This document shows positions 1-9,727 of a DNA stretch of 64,000 nt, one piece after another. The stretch covers positions 62,001 through 126,000 of the forward strand of contig NZ_JAXMNY010000003.1 in the NCBI RefSeq assembly GCF_034670185.1, given 5' to 3'. The stretch is from Nisaea sp. GTDB lineage: Bacteria > Pseudomonadota > Alphaproteobacteria > Thalassobaculales > Thalassobaculaceae. The first letter of the stretch is position 1. Each line of letters begins with the position of its first letter. Under the pieces are notes generated by a model. The model was given only the letters and a program-made list of their open reading frames with translations, did not search any database and was not told the DNA's origin. The translations under genes and the position numbers were made by a program.

Positions 1-827
1 GCGCAGGACGGGCATGAGATCACGTTCACGCCGCGATGGCGCAGGTTAAGCGACTTCAGGATGTCGAAGCCGACTTTCACCTCGTCCACGGGGTCCGAAG
101 AGAGCGAGACCCGGATGGTATCGCCGATACCGCTCCAGAGCAGCATGCCCATACCGATGGAGGATTTGACGGAGCCGATGCGGAAACCACCAGCCTCCGT
201 GATGCCCAGATGCAGTGGGTAATCGCAGGCGTCGGCTAGCCCCTGATAGGCGGCGACTGCAAGGAATATGTCGGAAGCTTTTACGCTGACTTTCGTCTCG
301 TAGAAGTCGTTGTCTTCCAGGATGCGGATGTGATCGAGCGCGGATTCGACCATCGCTTCGGGGCAGGGCTCGCCGTATTTTTCCAGCAGATGCTTTTCCA
401 GGCTGCCGGCATTGACGCCGATCCGGATGGAGCAGCCGTGATCTTTGGCGGCTTTCACGACTTCGCGGACGCGTTCGGCACTGCCGATATTGCCCGGATT
501 GATCCGCAGGCAGGCAGCGCCCGCCTCGGCGGCTTCAATGGCGCGCTTATAGTGGAAATGAATATCCGCGACGATCGGTACCGGGCTGGCCTTGCAGATT
601 TCCGGCATTGCCGCCGTCGAAGCTTCGTCGGGGCAGGAGACGCGCACGATATCGGCACCGGCATCGGCGCATTCCTGGATCTGCGCAATGGTCGCCTTGG
701 CATCCGATGTCAGTGTGTTCGTCATGGTTTGCACTGTGATCGGCGCATCGCCGCCAACCAGCACATTGCCGACAGAGATCTGACGGGATTTTCGTCTGAA
801 GATGTCGCGGTAGGGCCGCACGCTCAT
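1..827 (-). CDS. ispG: 4-hydroxy-3-methylbut-2-enyl diphosphate synthase (IspG/GcpE), C-terminus cut by window edge
   Basis: IspG reductively converts methylerythritol cyclodiphosphate to HMBPP in the non-mevalonate isoprenoid pathway, using a 4Fe-4S cluster. The frame is open from 827 to the window edge and gives 275 residues of a protein usually near 370. The N-terminus reads [17 protein letters not shown], followed by [14 protein letters not shown] and the TIM-barrel core ([24 protein letters not shown]). The visible part ends in VNVISCPSC, the first two cluster cysteines. The ATG at 827-825 is chosen because it starts the conserved MSVRPYRDI segment. The frame stays open upstream without another ATG, so a longer GTG or TTG start is possible. 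It lies downstream of rodZ on the same strand, as in many proteobacteria. Confidence 0.95.
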   Translation of the reverse strand, partial: MSVRPYRDIFRRKSRQISVGNVLVGGDAPITVQTMTNTLTSDAKATIAQIQECADAGADIVRVSCPDEASTAAMPEICKASPVPIVADIHFHYKRAIEAAEAGAACLRINPGNIGSAERVREVVKAAKDHGCSIRIGVNAGSLEKHLLEKYGEPCPEAMVESALDHIRILEDNDFYETKVSVKASDIFLAVAAYQGLADACDYPLHLGITEAGGFRIGSVKSSIGMGMLLWSGIGDTIRVSLSSDPVDEVKVGFDILKSLNLRHRGVNVISCPSC

Positions 828-939
828 GGGATCGATCCGCTCGCTGTACTCGCCACTGCGAGATGGCGTTCCGGGTCTTATAAAGCAAGCAGACGCCGCG
901 GGTAAACGCCGCCTTCGTGACGATTGAGGATTGTTGGCG

Positions 940-2457
940 TCAGTCGGTGACCGAGTAGGTCAGCAAAGTTTCGTCCAACGGGATGTTCCGGGCGATTTTG
1001 CCGAACGGGCCGAGGCTCGGAACTTCCGCTCCATTCACCGAGATTTTCAAGGCTCCGGCATTCCCGGTAAAGAGCTTCAGCCCGGTGCGGGCCGGAACCT
1101 TGTACTGCTCGCCTTTGCGCAGGATGCGAGTCAGCAGCGGAGTCGCATCGGTGCCGCGGACCTGGACCCAGCTGTCGTCTGTTGCGCTGATCACGATAAG
1201 CGGTCCGGCGGCGGCTGAAACAGGTTTCGGTCGGCTGTCGATGGCTGCCGCTTCGGCTTCCGAGACCGACCGCCCGGCCGTCGCGACTTCCTGCCGCGGC
1301 ATTTCGGGAACGTCCGGGATTTGGGCCGTTACGGGTTCAGGAGCGGATGCCGGTACGCTGGCAATCTGTTCCGCCGCCGCTGGCTCTTCGGGCGCGGATA
1401 AAGGCAATGCTGTGCTGTCGGCGCTGGCTGTTTCGGCTGGTGCCGGCGTTTCCGCGGCAGGTTCGACAGCCGCGACCGGCTCGCTGCTTGACGGAGCAAC
1501 AGGTATCTCTGTCTCGGTGCTTGTCGCTGCTGCCGTTTCAGGCGCGGCCGGAGCCGTTGCAGATGCGCTTACCGCGACCGGTATGTCGTCGGACTGGGGC
1601 GCGGGTTCCGGGCTTGCCGATGCCGCGACGGGTGTTGTGGCGGCCGGTGTCGTGACAACTGGTGCCACGGTTGTCGCCTCGGCTACCGGTTCGCCTGCCG
1701 GCTCTGGCTGCGCTGAAGCGGCTTCAGTCTGCGTTGGGGCGGAAGGCTCTTTGCTGGAAGCCTGTGCCGTAGTGACGACGCCAACTGCGGTAGGCTGCGG
1801 CGCGGCCGGCGCGCTTTCCGTTGTTGCCGGGGTGTCGATTGCAGGCTCTTCCAGAAGGAAGGCCAGCCGGTCCGGCACTTTGGGTGTGAGATCGGAGACC
1901 GCGGTTTCCGAGGTCGAGAAATAGTACCAGCCGCCGTAGCTGAGAGCCGCGAGGAAGACACCGACAAATACCAACGCCCCGCCGGGTACTTTTCCTTCGG
2001 GCGCCGGTGACGGGAACGAGAGTTGCGTCGGTTCCTGCAGCTTTTTGGCTTCAGCCTTGAAGTCAGTGATCAGCGTCGCTGCGTCGAGATCAAGAAGTTG
2101 TGCGTAGCTGCGAACATATCCGATGGCATAGGTCAGTCCGGGAAGACTGTCGAAGTCCCCGTTTTCCAGTGCATCAAGATAGCTGCGCTGGATGCGCAGT
2201 TGCTGGGCAATGTCCTGAAGAGAGAGATCTCTTTCAATACGGTGCCGCTGCAAGATTTCGCCTACTGCAGACCCGTGTTCGGCTTGTTCAACTTGGGGGA
2301 GCGGATTTCGCTCAGCAGGTGTAGTGCTTTTCGTTTTGGAGACAAGGCTTGGCGACGCAAAAGGTTTCACCGTCGCTGCTTGCGGCGTAGTGTTTGCGGT
2401 CTTTGACTTTGCGGCATCTTCGATATGCCGGAGTCTTAACTTTGCTTTTGCGCTCAT
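940..2457 (-). CDS. rodZ: RodZ-like cytoskeletal/morphology protein (HTH, TM, DUF4115)
   Basis: RodZ links the MreB cytoskeleton to the cell envelope and helps set rod shape. The 505-residue product has the family layout: an N-terminal Cro/C1-type helix-turn-helix (about residues 65-120, with [20 protein letters not shown]), one transmembrane segment (about 159-180, [20 protein letters not shown]), a long Ala/Pro/Thr/Glu-rich periplasmic linker, and a C-terminal beta domain of DUF4115 type (last 85 residues, containing DDSWVQVRG and [11 protein letters not shown]). The linker is longer than in E. coli. The ATG at 2457 is chosen over an upstream TTG at 2508 because MSAKAKLRL begins the conserved part. 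It is probably co-transcribed with ispG. Confidence 0.9.
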   Translation of the reverse strand: MSAKAKLRLRHIEDAAKSKTANTTPQAATVKPFASPSLVSKTKSTTPAERNPLPQVEQAEHGSAVGEILQRHRIERDLSLQDIAQQLRIQRSYLDALENGDFDSLPGLTYAIGYVRSYAQLLDLDAATLITDFKAEAKKLQEPTQLSFPSPAPEGKVPGGALVFVGVFLAALSYGGWYYFSTSETAVSDLTPKVPDRLAFLLEEPAIDTPATTESAPAAPQPTAVGVVTTAQASSKEPSAPTQTEAASAQPEPAGEPVAEATTVAPVVTTPAATTPVAASASPEPAPQSDDIPVAVSASATAPAAPETAAATSTETEIPVAPSSSEPVAAVEPAAETPAPAETASADSTALPLSAPEEPAAAEQIASVPASAPEPVTAQIPDVPEMPRQEVATAGRSVSEAEAAAIDSRPKPVSAAAGPLIVISATDDSWVQVRGTDATPLLTRILRKGEQYKVPARTGLKLFTGNAGALKISVNGAEVPSLGPFGKIARNIPLDETLLTYSVTD

Positions 2458-2630
2458 ATCATCCACGACCTGGTTGCCCGCGAATATTGCGTCTGTTTGG
2501 CTACACAATTTTTGCAGTTATTATTCCGAAAAACGCACTGCGACACCATGGAGTAACCAACCATCAAAGCCAAGTTAGATTAAATTCTCCAATGAATCAA
2601 TGATCTATTCGGATTTTTCGATCTGGAGAC

Positions 2631-4904
2631 TCAGGTTGGGATTTGATGATCGCGTGCGAAAGCCTTCAAATGATCAGTGATGCGACCTTCCTGCGTTTCC
2701 AGTAATCTAGACATAAGTACTTGCAAGTCGCTGTAATTTAACGATCTTACAGTTTCTTTGATCGGGCCGATCGAGGCTGCCGCCATGGATAAACGGTGAT
2801 AGCCGATTCCGATGAGGGCCATTGCTCCAATTCTTGATCCGGCCATCTCTCCACATAAAGTCAATGGCTTATCGTGCTTTTTACATGCATTGGATATATC
2901 TCTGAGCAGTCGGAGAAAGGGAACGGACACGGCATCGTACCGATGGGTCACGCGTTGGTCTCCCCTGTCCGCTGCGAAGAAGAACTGCTGTAGATCGTTG
3001 CTGCCGACAGAGAGAAAGTCGACTCTGCTCAAGATTTCGGGAAGTTGCCATGCCAGAGACGGAACCTCGAGCATGCTGCCCAGGCGTAGCTTCGACGGCA
3101 GAATGTCGCCGCGCCGCACCGCCCGTTCGAGTTCGCGGTCGAGAATAGAGCGGGCCGTATCGAACTCCGCGACGGTGGAGACCATTGGAAACATCAAATC
3201 GACCGGCTTGCCGGCAGAGGCACGCAAAATCGCGCGGATCTGGTTGCGCAGGAGGCTGGGGTGATCGACGGATATCCGGATCGACCTCCAGCCGAGGGCT
3301 GGATTGTCTCCGGGGTCGTGGTCGAACGCTTGGATGTGTTTGTCGCCACCCGCATCCAGGGTGCGGAAGGTGACGGGCCGTCCGCTCGCAGCGTCGAGGA
3401 CACGGCGATAGACGTCGGTCTGTTGGGGCACGTCTGGGATGTCACGACGGACCATGAAGGGGATCTCGGTCCGGTAAAGCCCGATACCCTCGGCCCCGGT
3501 GGCATCGAGCTGCTGCAGGTCGAACATCAAACCGATATTCAGCAACAGGCTGATATCGACACCGTCCAGCGTGCGGGCCGGCTGGTCGCGGAGTGCCTGA
3601 TAGCGCGCCTTGGTTTCGGCCTGGGCACGCAGACCTGCACGGAAAGAATCCTGAACGTCTTCTGTTGGCCGCAGCAGGACCTGGTTGTTGTTGGCATCGA
3701 TAATCAGATGGTCGCCCGGGTTGACCTCGCTCAGCAGTCCAGGAATGTTGCCGAGGACCGGGATGTCCAGAGCCCGTGCGACGATGGCGACATGCGCTGT
3801 TGCCGAGCCTTCCTCGAGGACGAGGCCGGCAAGGTGTGTGCGGTCGTAGTCGAGCAGCTCGGCGGGCCCCATTGACCGGGCGACGACGATATAGGGCTGA
3901 TCGTCGTCGATACTCCCTGCGACATCGCCATTCTCTTCTTCGTCGGCGAGCTGGGCGAGCAGGCGGTTCGTCAAATCCTCGAAATCGGCGAGGCGTTCGC
4001 GCAGATAGGGGTTTTGCACCGAGCTGAGACGGGCCCGCATATCGGCTCGCGAACGCTGAACCGCAGCCTCCGCTGTCAGGCCGTTATCGATCGCGTCGTT
4101 CATCCGTGTCAGCCAGCCACGGTCGTGGGCGATCATCCGGAAGGTTTCGAGCACGTCCCGATGCTCGCCTGCCTCGGCGAGGTCGGGAGCAGAGAGCAGT
4201 GTATCGATGCGTGAACGCACCCCCTGCATGGCATTATCGAGCCGCTCCTTTTCGACCGCCGGATTGTCGGCGACGACACGGCGGATCGCGGTGCTCGGTC
4301 TGTGGAAATGCGCGATCCCGATGCCCACGCCGGGCGCGACTGCCTGACCGGCGAGGCGGACAGGCGCATCTTGCTTGTTCTCTTGCCCGTCGAGAACGCC
4401 ATTGGCGAGCAGCTCCGCCAGCACCATGGCGAAGGTCTCGAGCGTCTCGATCTCTTCGTCGGAATATTGCCGTCGGGAGCGATTCTGGACCACCAGCACA
4501 CCGAGAACGCGGTCGGCACGCATCACCGGTACACCGGCGAGGGATTGATAGATCTCTTCGCCGGTTTCCGGAAAATAGGCGAATTTCGGATGGGACTGGG
4601 CGTCCGACAGGGCGAGAGACTGGGCGCGGGCGGCGACGTCGCCGACAAGGCCCTCGCCAAAATGCATTAGCGTGCGGTGGACAGCGTCTTTATTCAGGCC
4701 CTCGGTGGAGCAAAGCTCCAGCAGGTTGTCGGAGCGGCGGACATAGATCGAGCAAACCTCCGCCGCCATGTCCGCGCCGATGATCGAGGTGATGCTGTCG
4801 AGGCGTTCCTGCGGTGCGCGCGTATCCGCCATCACATCGCGCAGTCTGCGCAACATGGTGCGGGAGTTGCGGCCGAAGCCGTTTTGCTCGACCGCCGGTG
4901 TCAT
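2631..4904 (-). CDS. ptsP: Nitrogen-PTS phosphoenolpyruvate-protein phosphotransferase (EI-Ntr)
   Basis: This is the first enzyme of the nitrogen phosphotransferase relay. It autophosphorylates from PEP and passes phosphate to NPr and EIIA-Ntr, which signal nitrogen and carbon status. The 757 residues show an N-terminal GAF domain (about 20-170), the PEP-utiliser N domain, the phosphohistidine swivelling domain with EEGSATAHVAIVARALDIP (His371 is the phospho-acceptor), and the PEP-binding TIM barrel (LYRTEIPFM, RTLDAGGDK, SVGSNDLQQF). The length matches PtsP and exceeds plain sugar EI because of the GAF domain. The ATG lies 3 bases after the lysC stop, so the two genes are almost certainly co-transcribed, a common alphaproteobacterial arrangement. 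Confidence 0.95.
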   Translation of the reverse strand: MTPAVEQNGFGRNSRTMLRRLRDVMADTRAPQERLDSITSIIGADMAAEVCSIYVRRSDNLLELCSTEGLNKDAVHRTLMHFGEGLVGDVAARAQSLALSDAQSHPKFAYFPETGEEIYQSLAGVPVMRADRVLGVLVVQNRSRRQYSDEEIETLETFAMVLAELLANGVLDGQENKQDAPVRLAGQAVAPGVGIGIAHFHRPSTAIRRVVADNPAVEKERLDNAMQGVRSRIDTLLSAPDLAEAGEHRDVLETFRMIAHDRGWLTRMNDAIDNGLTAEAAVQRSRADMRARLSSVQNPYLRERLADFEDLTNRLLAQLADEEENGDVAGSIDDDQPYIVVARSMGPAELLDYDRTHLAGLVLEEGSATAHVAIVARALDIPVLGNIPGLLSEVNPGDHLIIDANNNQVLLRPTEDVQDSFRAGLRAQAETKARYQALRDQPARTLDGVDISLLLNIGLMFDLQQLDATGAEGIGLYRTEIPFMVRRDIPDVPQQTDVYRRVLDAASGRPVTFRTLDAGGDKHIQAFDHDPGDNPALGWRSIRISVDHPSLLRNQIRAILRASAGKPVDLMFPMVSTVAEFDTARSILDRELERAVRRGDILPSKLRLGSMLEVPSLAWQLPEILSRVDFLSVGSNDLQQFFFAADRGDQRVTHRYDAVSVPFLRLLRDISNACKKHDKPLTLCGEMAGSRIGAMALIGIGYHRLSMAAASIGPIKETVRSLNYSDLQVLMSRLLETQEGRITDHLKAFARDHQIPT

Positions 4905-4907
4905 GCT

Positions 4908-6137
4908 TCAGCTCGCTGGCGGCCCGTCGAGGCCGTATGCGGTGTGAAGAGCCCGGACCGCAAGCTCGGTATACTCGGCGGCGATCAGAACGCTGACCTT
5001 GATCTCCGAGGTCGAGATGACCTGGATGTTGATGCCCTTGTCGGCCAGGGTATGGAACATCGTCTTGGCAACGCCCGGCTGCGAGCGCATGCCGACACCG
5101 ACGACAGAGACCTTGGCAACGTTCGGGTCGGCGTTGATTTCCTTGAAGCCGAGTTCGTCCTTCAGCTTTTCCAGCACCTGGCGGGCGCGTTCGAGATCGG
5201 TCTTGCCGACGGTGAAGGTCATATCGGTGGTGTTGCCGTCCTCGGTGACGTTCTGGACGATCATGTCGACGTTGACGGCAGCATCGGCAAGGCTGCCGAA
5301 GATTGACCCGGCAACACCCGGCCGGTCCGGTACGTGGCGCACGGTGACCTTGGCTTCTTCGGGGCTGTAGGCAATGCCGCTGACAATTTGCTGTTCCACG
5401 ATCTCATCCTCATCACAGACCAGGGTGCCCGGAGCTTCGATGAAGCTGGAGAGTACCTGGAGCCTGACATTGTGCTGCATGGCGAGCGCGACGGAGCGCG
5501 TCTCCAGCACTTTGGCCCCTTGAGAGGCCAGTTCCAACATTTCCTCGTAGGTAATCCGGTCGATCTTCCGGGCCGACGGTACGATCCGAGGGTTGGTCGT
5601 ATAGACGCCGTCAACATCCGTGTAGATATCGCAGCGGTCCGCATTGAGCGCCGCGGCAAGGGCAACGGCCGAGGTGTCGGAGCCGCCACGGCCGAGCGTG
5701 GTAATCCTGTTGTCCGGCCCGATGCCCTGGAAGCCCGCGAGAACGGCAACCTGACCTTGCTCGAAGCGTTTGACGATCTCGTCGGTCTCGATGTTCTCGA
5801 TCCGGGCCTTGCTATGCACACCGTCAGTCCGGAATGGTAACTGCCAGGCAAGCCAGGAGCGGGCGTTGACGCCGATATTCTGCAGGGCCATGGCTAGCAA
5901 GCCGCTCGTCACCTGTTCGCCGGTCGAGACGATGGTGTCGTATTCGCGGGCGTCATGCAGGACGCTCATCTCGCGGGCATAACCGACCAACTGATTCGTG
6001 ACCCCGGCCATGGCAGAAACAATGACGGCTACTTCGTTGCCGGCATCGACCTCTTTCTTGACTCGCTGAGCCACATTCTTGATGCGTTCAATATCGGCGA
6101 CGGACGTGCCGCCGAACTTTTGCACGATACGCGCCAT
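4908..6137 (-). CDS. lysC: Aspartate kinase
   Basis: It phosphorylates L-aspartate, the committed step to lysine, threonine, methionine and diaminopimelate. The 409 residues start with MARIVQKFGGTSVADIERI, holding the KFGGTS nucleotide motif. The kinase domain continues with TLGRGGSDTSAVALA, and two C-terminal ACT domains cover about residues 265-405 (VRHVPDRPGVAGSIF and VVGVGMRSQPGVAKTMF), where feedback inhibition by lysine and/or threonine is expected. The length is typical of the short alpha/beta-type aspartokinase. It is first in the lysC-ptsP unit and divergent from ubiG, from which it is separated by 137 bases. Confidence 0.96.
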   Translation of the reverse strand: MARIVQKFGGTSVADIERIKNVAQRVKKEVDAGNEVAVIVSAMAGVTNQLVGYAREMSVLHDAREYDTIVSTGEQVTSGLLAMALQNIGVNARSWLAWQLPFRTDGVHSKARIENIETDEIVKRFEQGQVAVLAGFQGIGPDNRITTLGRGGSDTSAVALAAALNADRCDIYTDVDGVYTTNPRIVPSARKIDRITYEEMLELASQGAKVLETRSVALAMQHNVRLQVLSSFIEAPGTLVCDEDEIVEQQIVSGIAYSPEEAKVTVRHVPDRPGVAGSIFGSLADAAVNVDMIVQNVTEDGNTTDMTFTVGKTDLERARQVLEKLKDELGFKEINADPNVAKVSVVGVGMRSQPGVAKTMFHTLADKGINIQVISTSEIKVSVLIAAEYTELAVRALHTAYGLDGPPAS

Positions 6138-6274
6138 TTCGTTCCGCTTTTCAGGAGTGTATCCCCAATGCCCAAAACCGGAACGCGAGCGTTCCTAATG
6201 GCTCCCGGCGGGGCTATACATAGCGACACGTCGCGGTCCCGGCAAGACCGGGCTCGGTGTTGAACGGAGCGCCC

Positions 6275-7036
6275 ATGAACCAGAAGAACGCAGTCGCAAG
6301 CACGATCGATCCGGAAGATGTCGCACGCTTCTCCGCCGTGGCGGCGGAATGGTGGGATATGCAGGGACCTTTTGCCCCGCTGCATAAATTCACACCGGTC
6401 CGGCTCGGATTGATCAGGGAATGGTTGAGCGACCATTTCGTTCTGCCCGAGGCCGCAGGGACACCGTTCGATGGTTTGAAGGTGCTCGACATCGGATGCG
6501 GCGGTGGCCTGATCTCTGAGCCGCTTACCCGACTCGGCGCCACGGTGACGGGAATTGACGCGGACGCACGAACCATCGGGACAGCGCGGCTGCATGCCGA
6601 GCAGACAGGCCTTGAGATTGACTACCGGGTTTCTCTGGCGGAAGACCTGGCTGCGGAAATGCCGGGAGCATTCGATGCGGTGATCGCCTCTGAAGTGATC
6701 GAGCATGTTGCCGATCCAGCGCTTTTTGCGGGATCTCTTGCCAAGCTGGTTCGCCCGGGTGGCGCAGTTTTCGTCACCACGCTGAACCGCACGATGAAAT
6801 CGCTTCTGTTCGGAAAGTTCGCGGCCGAATATGTGCTGCGCTGGGTGCCAGCTGGCACCCATGACTGGTGGCAATTCCTGACACCGGAAGAGTTGGGGGC
6901 GTTGTTGACCGAGGCTGGGCTGGTGTTGGCAGAGAAGACCGGGATCCGTTTCGATCCGCTGGGCGATTCGTTCGAGCGCTCATCGGATCTGGGAATTAAT
7001 TACGCGATGCTCGCGGTCCGTCCGGAAGCTGCCTGA
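6275..7036 (+). CDS. ubiG: Ubiquinone biosynthesis O-methyltransferase UbiG
   Basis: UbiG performs the O-methylations of ubiquinone biosynthesis using SAM. The 253-residue protein contains VLDIGCGGGLISEPLTRLGA (SAM-binding motif I), GIDADARTIGTARLHA, IASEVIEHVADP and the UbiG-typical segment PAGTHDWWQFLTPEEL. The N-terminal FSAVAAEWWDMQGPFAPLH is also diagnostic. The ATG at 6275 is chosen over in-frame GTG/TTG codons from 6257 because GGAGCG lies 3-8 bases upstream. The gene diverges from lysC and converges on the DUF1178 gene, whose stop codon is directly adjacent. Confidence 0.96.
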   Translation: MNQKNAVASTIDPEDVARFSAVAAEWWDMQGPFAPLHKFTPVRLGLIREWLSDHFVLPEAAGTPFDGLKVLDIGCGGGLISEPLTRLGATVTGIDADARTIGTARLHAEQTGLEIDYRVSLAEDLAAEMPGAFDAVIASEVIEHVADPALFAGSLAKLVRPGGAVFVTTLNRTMKSLLFGKFAAEYVLRWVPAGTHDWWQFLTPEELGALLTEAGLVLAEKTGIRFDPLGDSFERSSDLGINYAMLAVRPEAA

Positions 7037-7492
7037 TCAGGCGTCGCTTTTTGGCACCCAGGGGATGGCACCAAACTCGATCCCTTCGTCTCGCAGGGCC
7101 TCAGCTTCGGTGGCGCTGGTTTCTCCGTAAATGCCGTGCGGATCTGTTTCGCCGTAGTGGATCTTTCGTGCTTCCTCGGCGAAATCCTTGCCGACATAGT
7201 CGAAATTACTCTCCACCTCGGAACGGAGCGCGGCGAGCTTCTGACGAATCTCGATCATTTCCGGCGGCACTTCGTTGATCGCAGGCACGGTATCGGTATG
7301 TGGTGGCTCTCTGTCGCTCTTCTTCTTGGAGGAGGAGACATTGGGGGCCATCAGGGCTTTGGAGACGGAGGACGAGCCGCAGGTCGGGCAGGCCAGCAGA
7401 CTCGCGCCCGCTTGTTTGTCATAGGCGGCACTATCGCGAAACCAAGCGTCGAAGCTATGGTCCTTGTCACAACGCAATCTGTATTTGATCAT
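7037..7492 (-). CDS. DUF1178 family protein, putative zinc ribbon
   Basis: This 151-residue protein has the layout of the alphaproteobacterial DUF1178 family. The N-terminal MIKYRLRCDKDHSFDAWF is followed by LLACPTCGSSSVSKALMAPN; the single Cys near the start and the CPTCG pair resemble a small zinc ribbon. A charged linker (SSSKKKSDREPPH) and a helical C-terminus (IHYGETDPHGIYGE) follow. The function of the family is not known to me. It converges with ubiG with no intergenic base, and its 5' side faces the aminotransferase fusion gene across about 100 bases. Confidence 0.85.
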   Translation of the reverse strand: MIKYRLRCDKDHSFDAWFRDSAAYDKQAGASLLACPTCGSSSVSKALMAPNVSSSKKKSDREPPHTDTVPAINEVPPEMIEIRQKLAALRSEVESNFDYVGKDFAEEARKIHYGETDPHGIYGETSATEAEALRDEGIEFGAIPWVPKSDA

Positions 7493-7594
7493 CCAACTGA
7501 CCCACTGTCATCCTGTCAGCTATCAGGTAGCATGCTGTCGAAATAGTGTAATATTCACTAATAAGCCAGTGTGTCGTTGCGCGGGGGACAGAGT

Positions 7595-9727
7595 GTGAGC
7601 GATCCGGACGGCAAGACCCTGGGGCAGCGAGACGCCGCCCATCATTTGCATCCTTTCACGGATAACCGGGAACTCGCGGATGCGGGTGGGCCGACCGTGA
7701 TCGAGCGGGGCGAGGGCTGTTACCTCTGGGACGATCAGGGGCATCGATATCTCGACGCGCTTGCCGGTCTGTGGTGCGTCAATGTCGGATACGGCCGCAA
7801 AGAGTTGGCCGACGTAGCTGCCCGTCAAATGCAGCAGCTTGCCTACTACAACACCTTCTTCAACACGACGACGGCGCCGACGGTTGAATTGGCGGAGACC
7901 CTGGCGGCCTTGATGCCTGGGCATCTCAATACCGCCTTGTTCGCGAATTCCGGCTCCGAAGTCTGCGACAGTGCGATCCGTCTGGCGCGCTTTTATTGGC
8001 AACTGGTCGGCAAACCGTCGAAGCGGATCGTGATCGGCCGGGAGGAAGGGTATCACGGCTCCACTTTGGCCACGATCAGCGCCGGCGGGGTCGGGGCCAT
8101 GCACGCGCAGGGCGGCATCGGCATGCCGGATTTCGCTCATATCGAGGCGCCATACAAATTCCTGCACGGCCCGGACATGTCCGAGGCGGCGTTTGCGCAG
8201 CAGGCTGCGCACGCCCTCGAGATCAAGATCAAGGAACTCGGCGCCGAGAATGTCGCGCTCTTCATCTGCGAGCCGATCCAGGGGGCAGGCGGCCTGATTT
8301 TTCCGCCGGAAGGCTATCTCCAGGAAGTTCAGAGGATTTGCCAGCGCCATGACGTGCTGTTCGTCCTGGATGAGGTGATCAGCGCGTTCGGCCGGCTCGG
8401 CGCCTGGTCGGCGGCGGAACTGTTTGGTCTCAGCCCCGATTTCATCACCTTGGCGAAGGGCCTGTCTTCCGGTTACCAGCCTATTTCGGCGCTGATGATT
8501 TCGGACCCGATCGCGGACAAGCTGCGCGATGCGGAAGGCGGACTTGCCCACGGTTTTACCTATTCCGGGCATCCGGTTGCAGCCGCCGTGGCGCTGGAGA
8601 ACCTGAATATCCTGAAACGGGAAAAGCTGGTTGAGCGGGTCGCGCAGGATATCGGCCCTTATTTCCAGCGCGCGCTTACCCGCCTTGCAGGCCATCCACT
8701 GGTCGGCGAAGTGCGCAGCCTTGGGCTGCTTGGAGCGGTGGAGCTGATCCAGGACAAGGACCGGCATATCCTGTTCGATCCGCCCGGCGTGGTTGCCGCG
8801 GTTTGCCGTGAGAACCTCAGGGAGCGGGGCATCATTGTGCGCGCCGTGCGGGATACACTGCTGATCGCGCCGCCTTTCGTGGTCACGCACGATCAGGTCG
8901 ACGATATCGTGGATACGCTTGAAGCAGCTCTGGAATACATCCGCAAAGAGCTGGGCATTATCGCCGAGGAGCAGAAGGTTGCCGACGTGGTTGAACACAC
9001 GGCGCAACCGCTCGCCGGTAAGGTAGCGCTTGTCACGGGTGCTTCCCGCGGGATCGGTGCCGAGGTCGCCCGGGTTTTCGCCCGTGCAGGCGCCACCGTT
9101 TTTCTGCTTGCGCGCGATGCAAAAGGGCTCGCCGCACGGCAGGCGGAGATAGAGGCGGAAGGAGGTACTGCGGTGTCAGTTCCAGCCGACCTCAGCCGCC
9201 CCGAAGGGATGGCAGTGCTGCTGGAAGCTATCGAGAATGGCGGCGGGCGGCTTGATGTACTTGTTCTCAATGCCGCGGTGCTGGGGGATCTTAAACCCTT
9301 GCCGGATATTGAAAACGCATCCTGGGACAGGGTGATCGATCTCAATCTCAGCGCGGCGTTCCGACTTTTGGCTGCGCTGCATCCGCTGCTGTCCGCGTCC
9401 AATGCCGGTCGGTGTATCTTCGTCACTTCCGGGGCTGCCCGGGGGGCGCATGCGAACTGGGGCGCCTATGCGGCAAGCAAGGCCGGTATTGAGGCCATGA
9501 TGCGTGTTTACGCCGCTGAGAGCAGGAAGTTCGGCATCCGGGCAAACGCCGTCGATCCTGGTGCGATGCGCACAGGCATGCGCGCCGCAGCTTTTCCTGA
9601 TGAGGACCCGGGCTCGGTCTCACCGGTCAAGGCGGCGGGTCCGGTTTTCCTGCGGCTCGCGGTTGCGGATTGCTCGTTCTCCGGCGCGGTCATCCCTGTG
9701 CTTGATAAAGCCGAGGCAGCGGAATGA
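7595..9727 (+). CDS. Fused class-III PLP aminotransferase and short-chain dehydrogenase/reductase
   Basis: One uninterrupted frame encodes two enzymes. Residues 1 to about 460 are a class-III omega-aminotransferase: FANSGSEVCDSAIRLAR, YHGSTLATISAGG, FVLDEVISAFGRLG and the PLP lysine in TLAKGLSSGYQP (Lys288). After a linker (about 460-472), residues 473-710 form a complete SDR: LAGKVALVTGASRGIGAEVA, a NAAVLG motif, and an intact Ser612-Tyr625-Lys629 triad. The SDR half resembles the stand-alone YciK-like SDR that in related bacteria precedes a small methyltransferase, and such a methyltransferase overlaps its stop here. A GTG at 7595 with GGGGGA 6 bases upstream is the preferred start; a GTG at 7571 is possible. 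The substrate is unknown. The fusion could channel an amine through transamination to an aldehyde or ketone that the SDR reduces, which is inference. A lost stop codon or sequencing error should be excluded. Confidence 0.85.
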   Translation: MSDPDGKTLGQRDAAHHLHPFTDNRELADAGGPTVIERGEGCYLWDDQGHRYLDALAGLWCVNVGYGRKELADVAARQMQQLAYYNTFFNTTTAPTVELAETLAALMPGHLNTALFANSGSEVCDSAIRLARFYWQLVGKPSKRIVIGREEGYHGSTLATISAGGVGAMHAQGGIGMPDFAHIEAPYKFLHGPDMSEAAFAQQAAHALEIKIKELGAENVALFICEPIQGAGGLIFPPEGYLQEVQRICQRHDVLFVLDEVISAFGRLGAWSAAELFGLSPDFITLAKGLSSGYQPISALMISDPIADKLRDAEGGLAHGFTYSGHPVAAAVALENLNILKREKLVERVAQDIGPYFQRALTRLAGHPLVGEVRSLGLLGAVELIQDKDRHILFDPPGVVAAVCRENLRERGIIVRAVRDTLLIAPPFVVTHDQVDDIVDTLEAALEYIRKELGIIAEEQKVADVVEHTAQPLAGKVALVTGASRGIGAEVARVFARAGATVFLLARDAKGLAARQAEIEAEGGTAVSVPADLSRPEGMAVLLEAIENGGGRLDVLVLNAAVLGDLKPLPDIENASWDRVIDLNLSAAFRLLAALHPLLSASNAGRCIFVTSGAARGAHANWGAYAASKAGIEAMMRVYAAESRKFGIRANAVDPGAMRTGMRAAAFPDEDPGSVSPVKAAGPVFLRLAVADCSFSGAVIPVLDKAEAAE

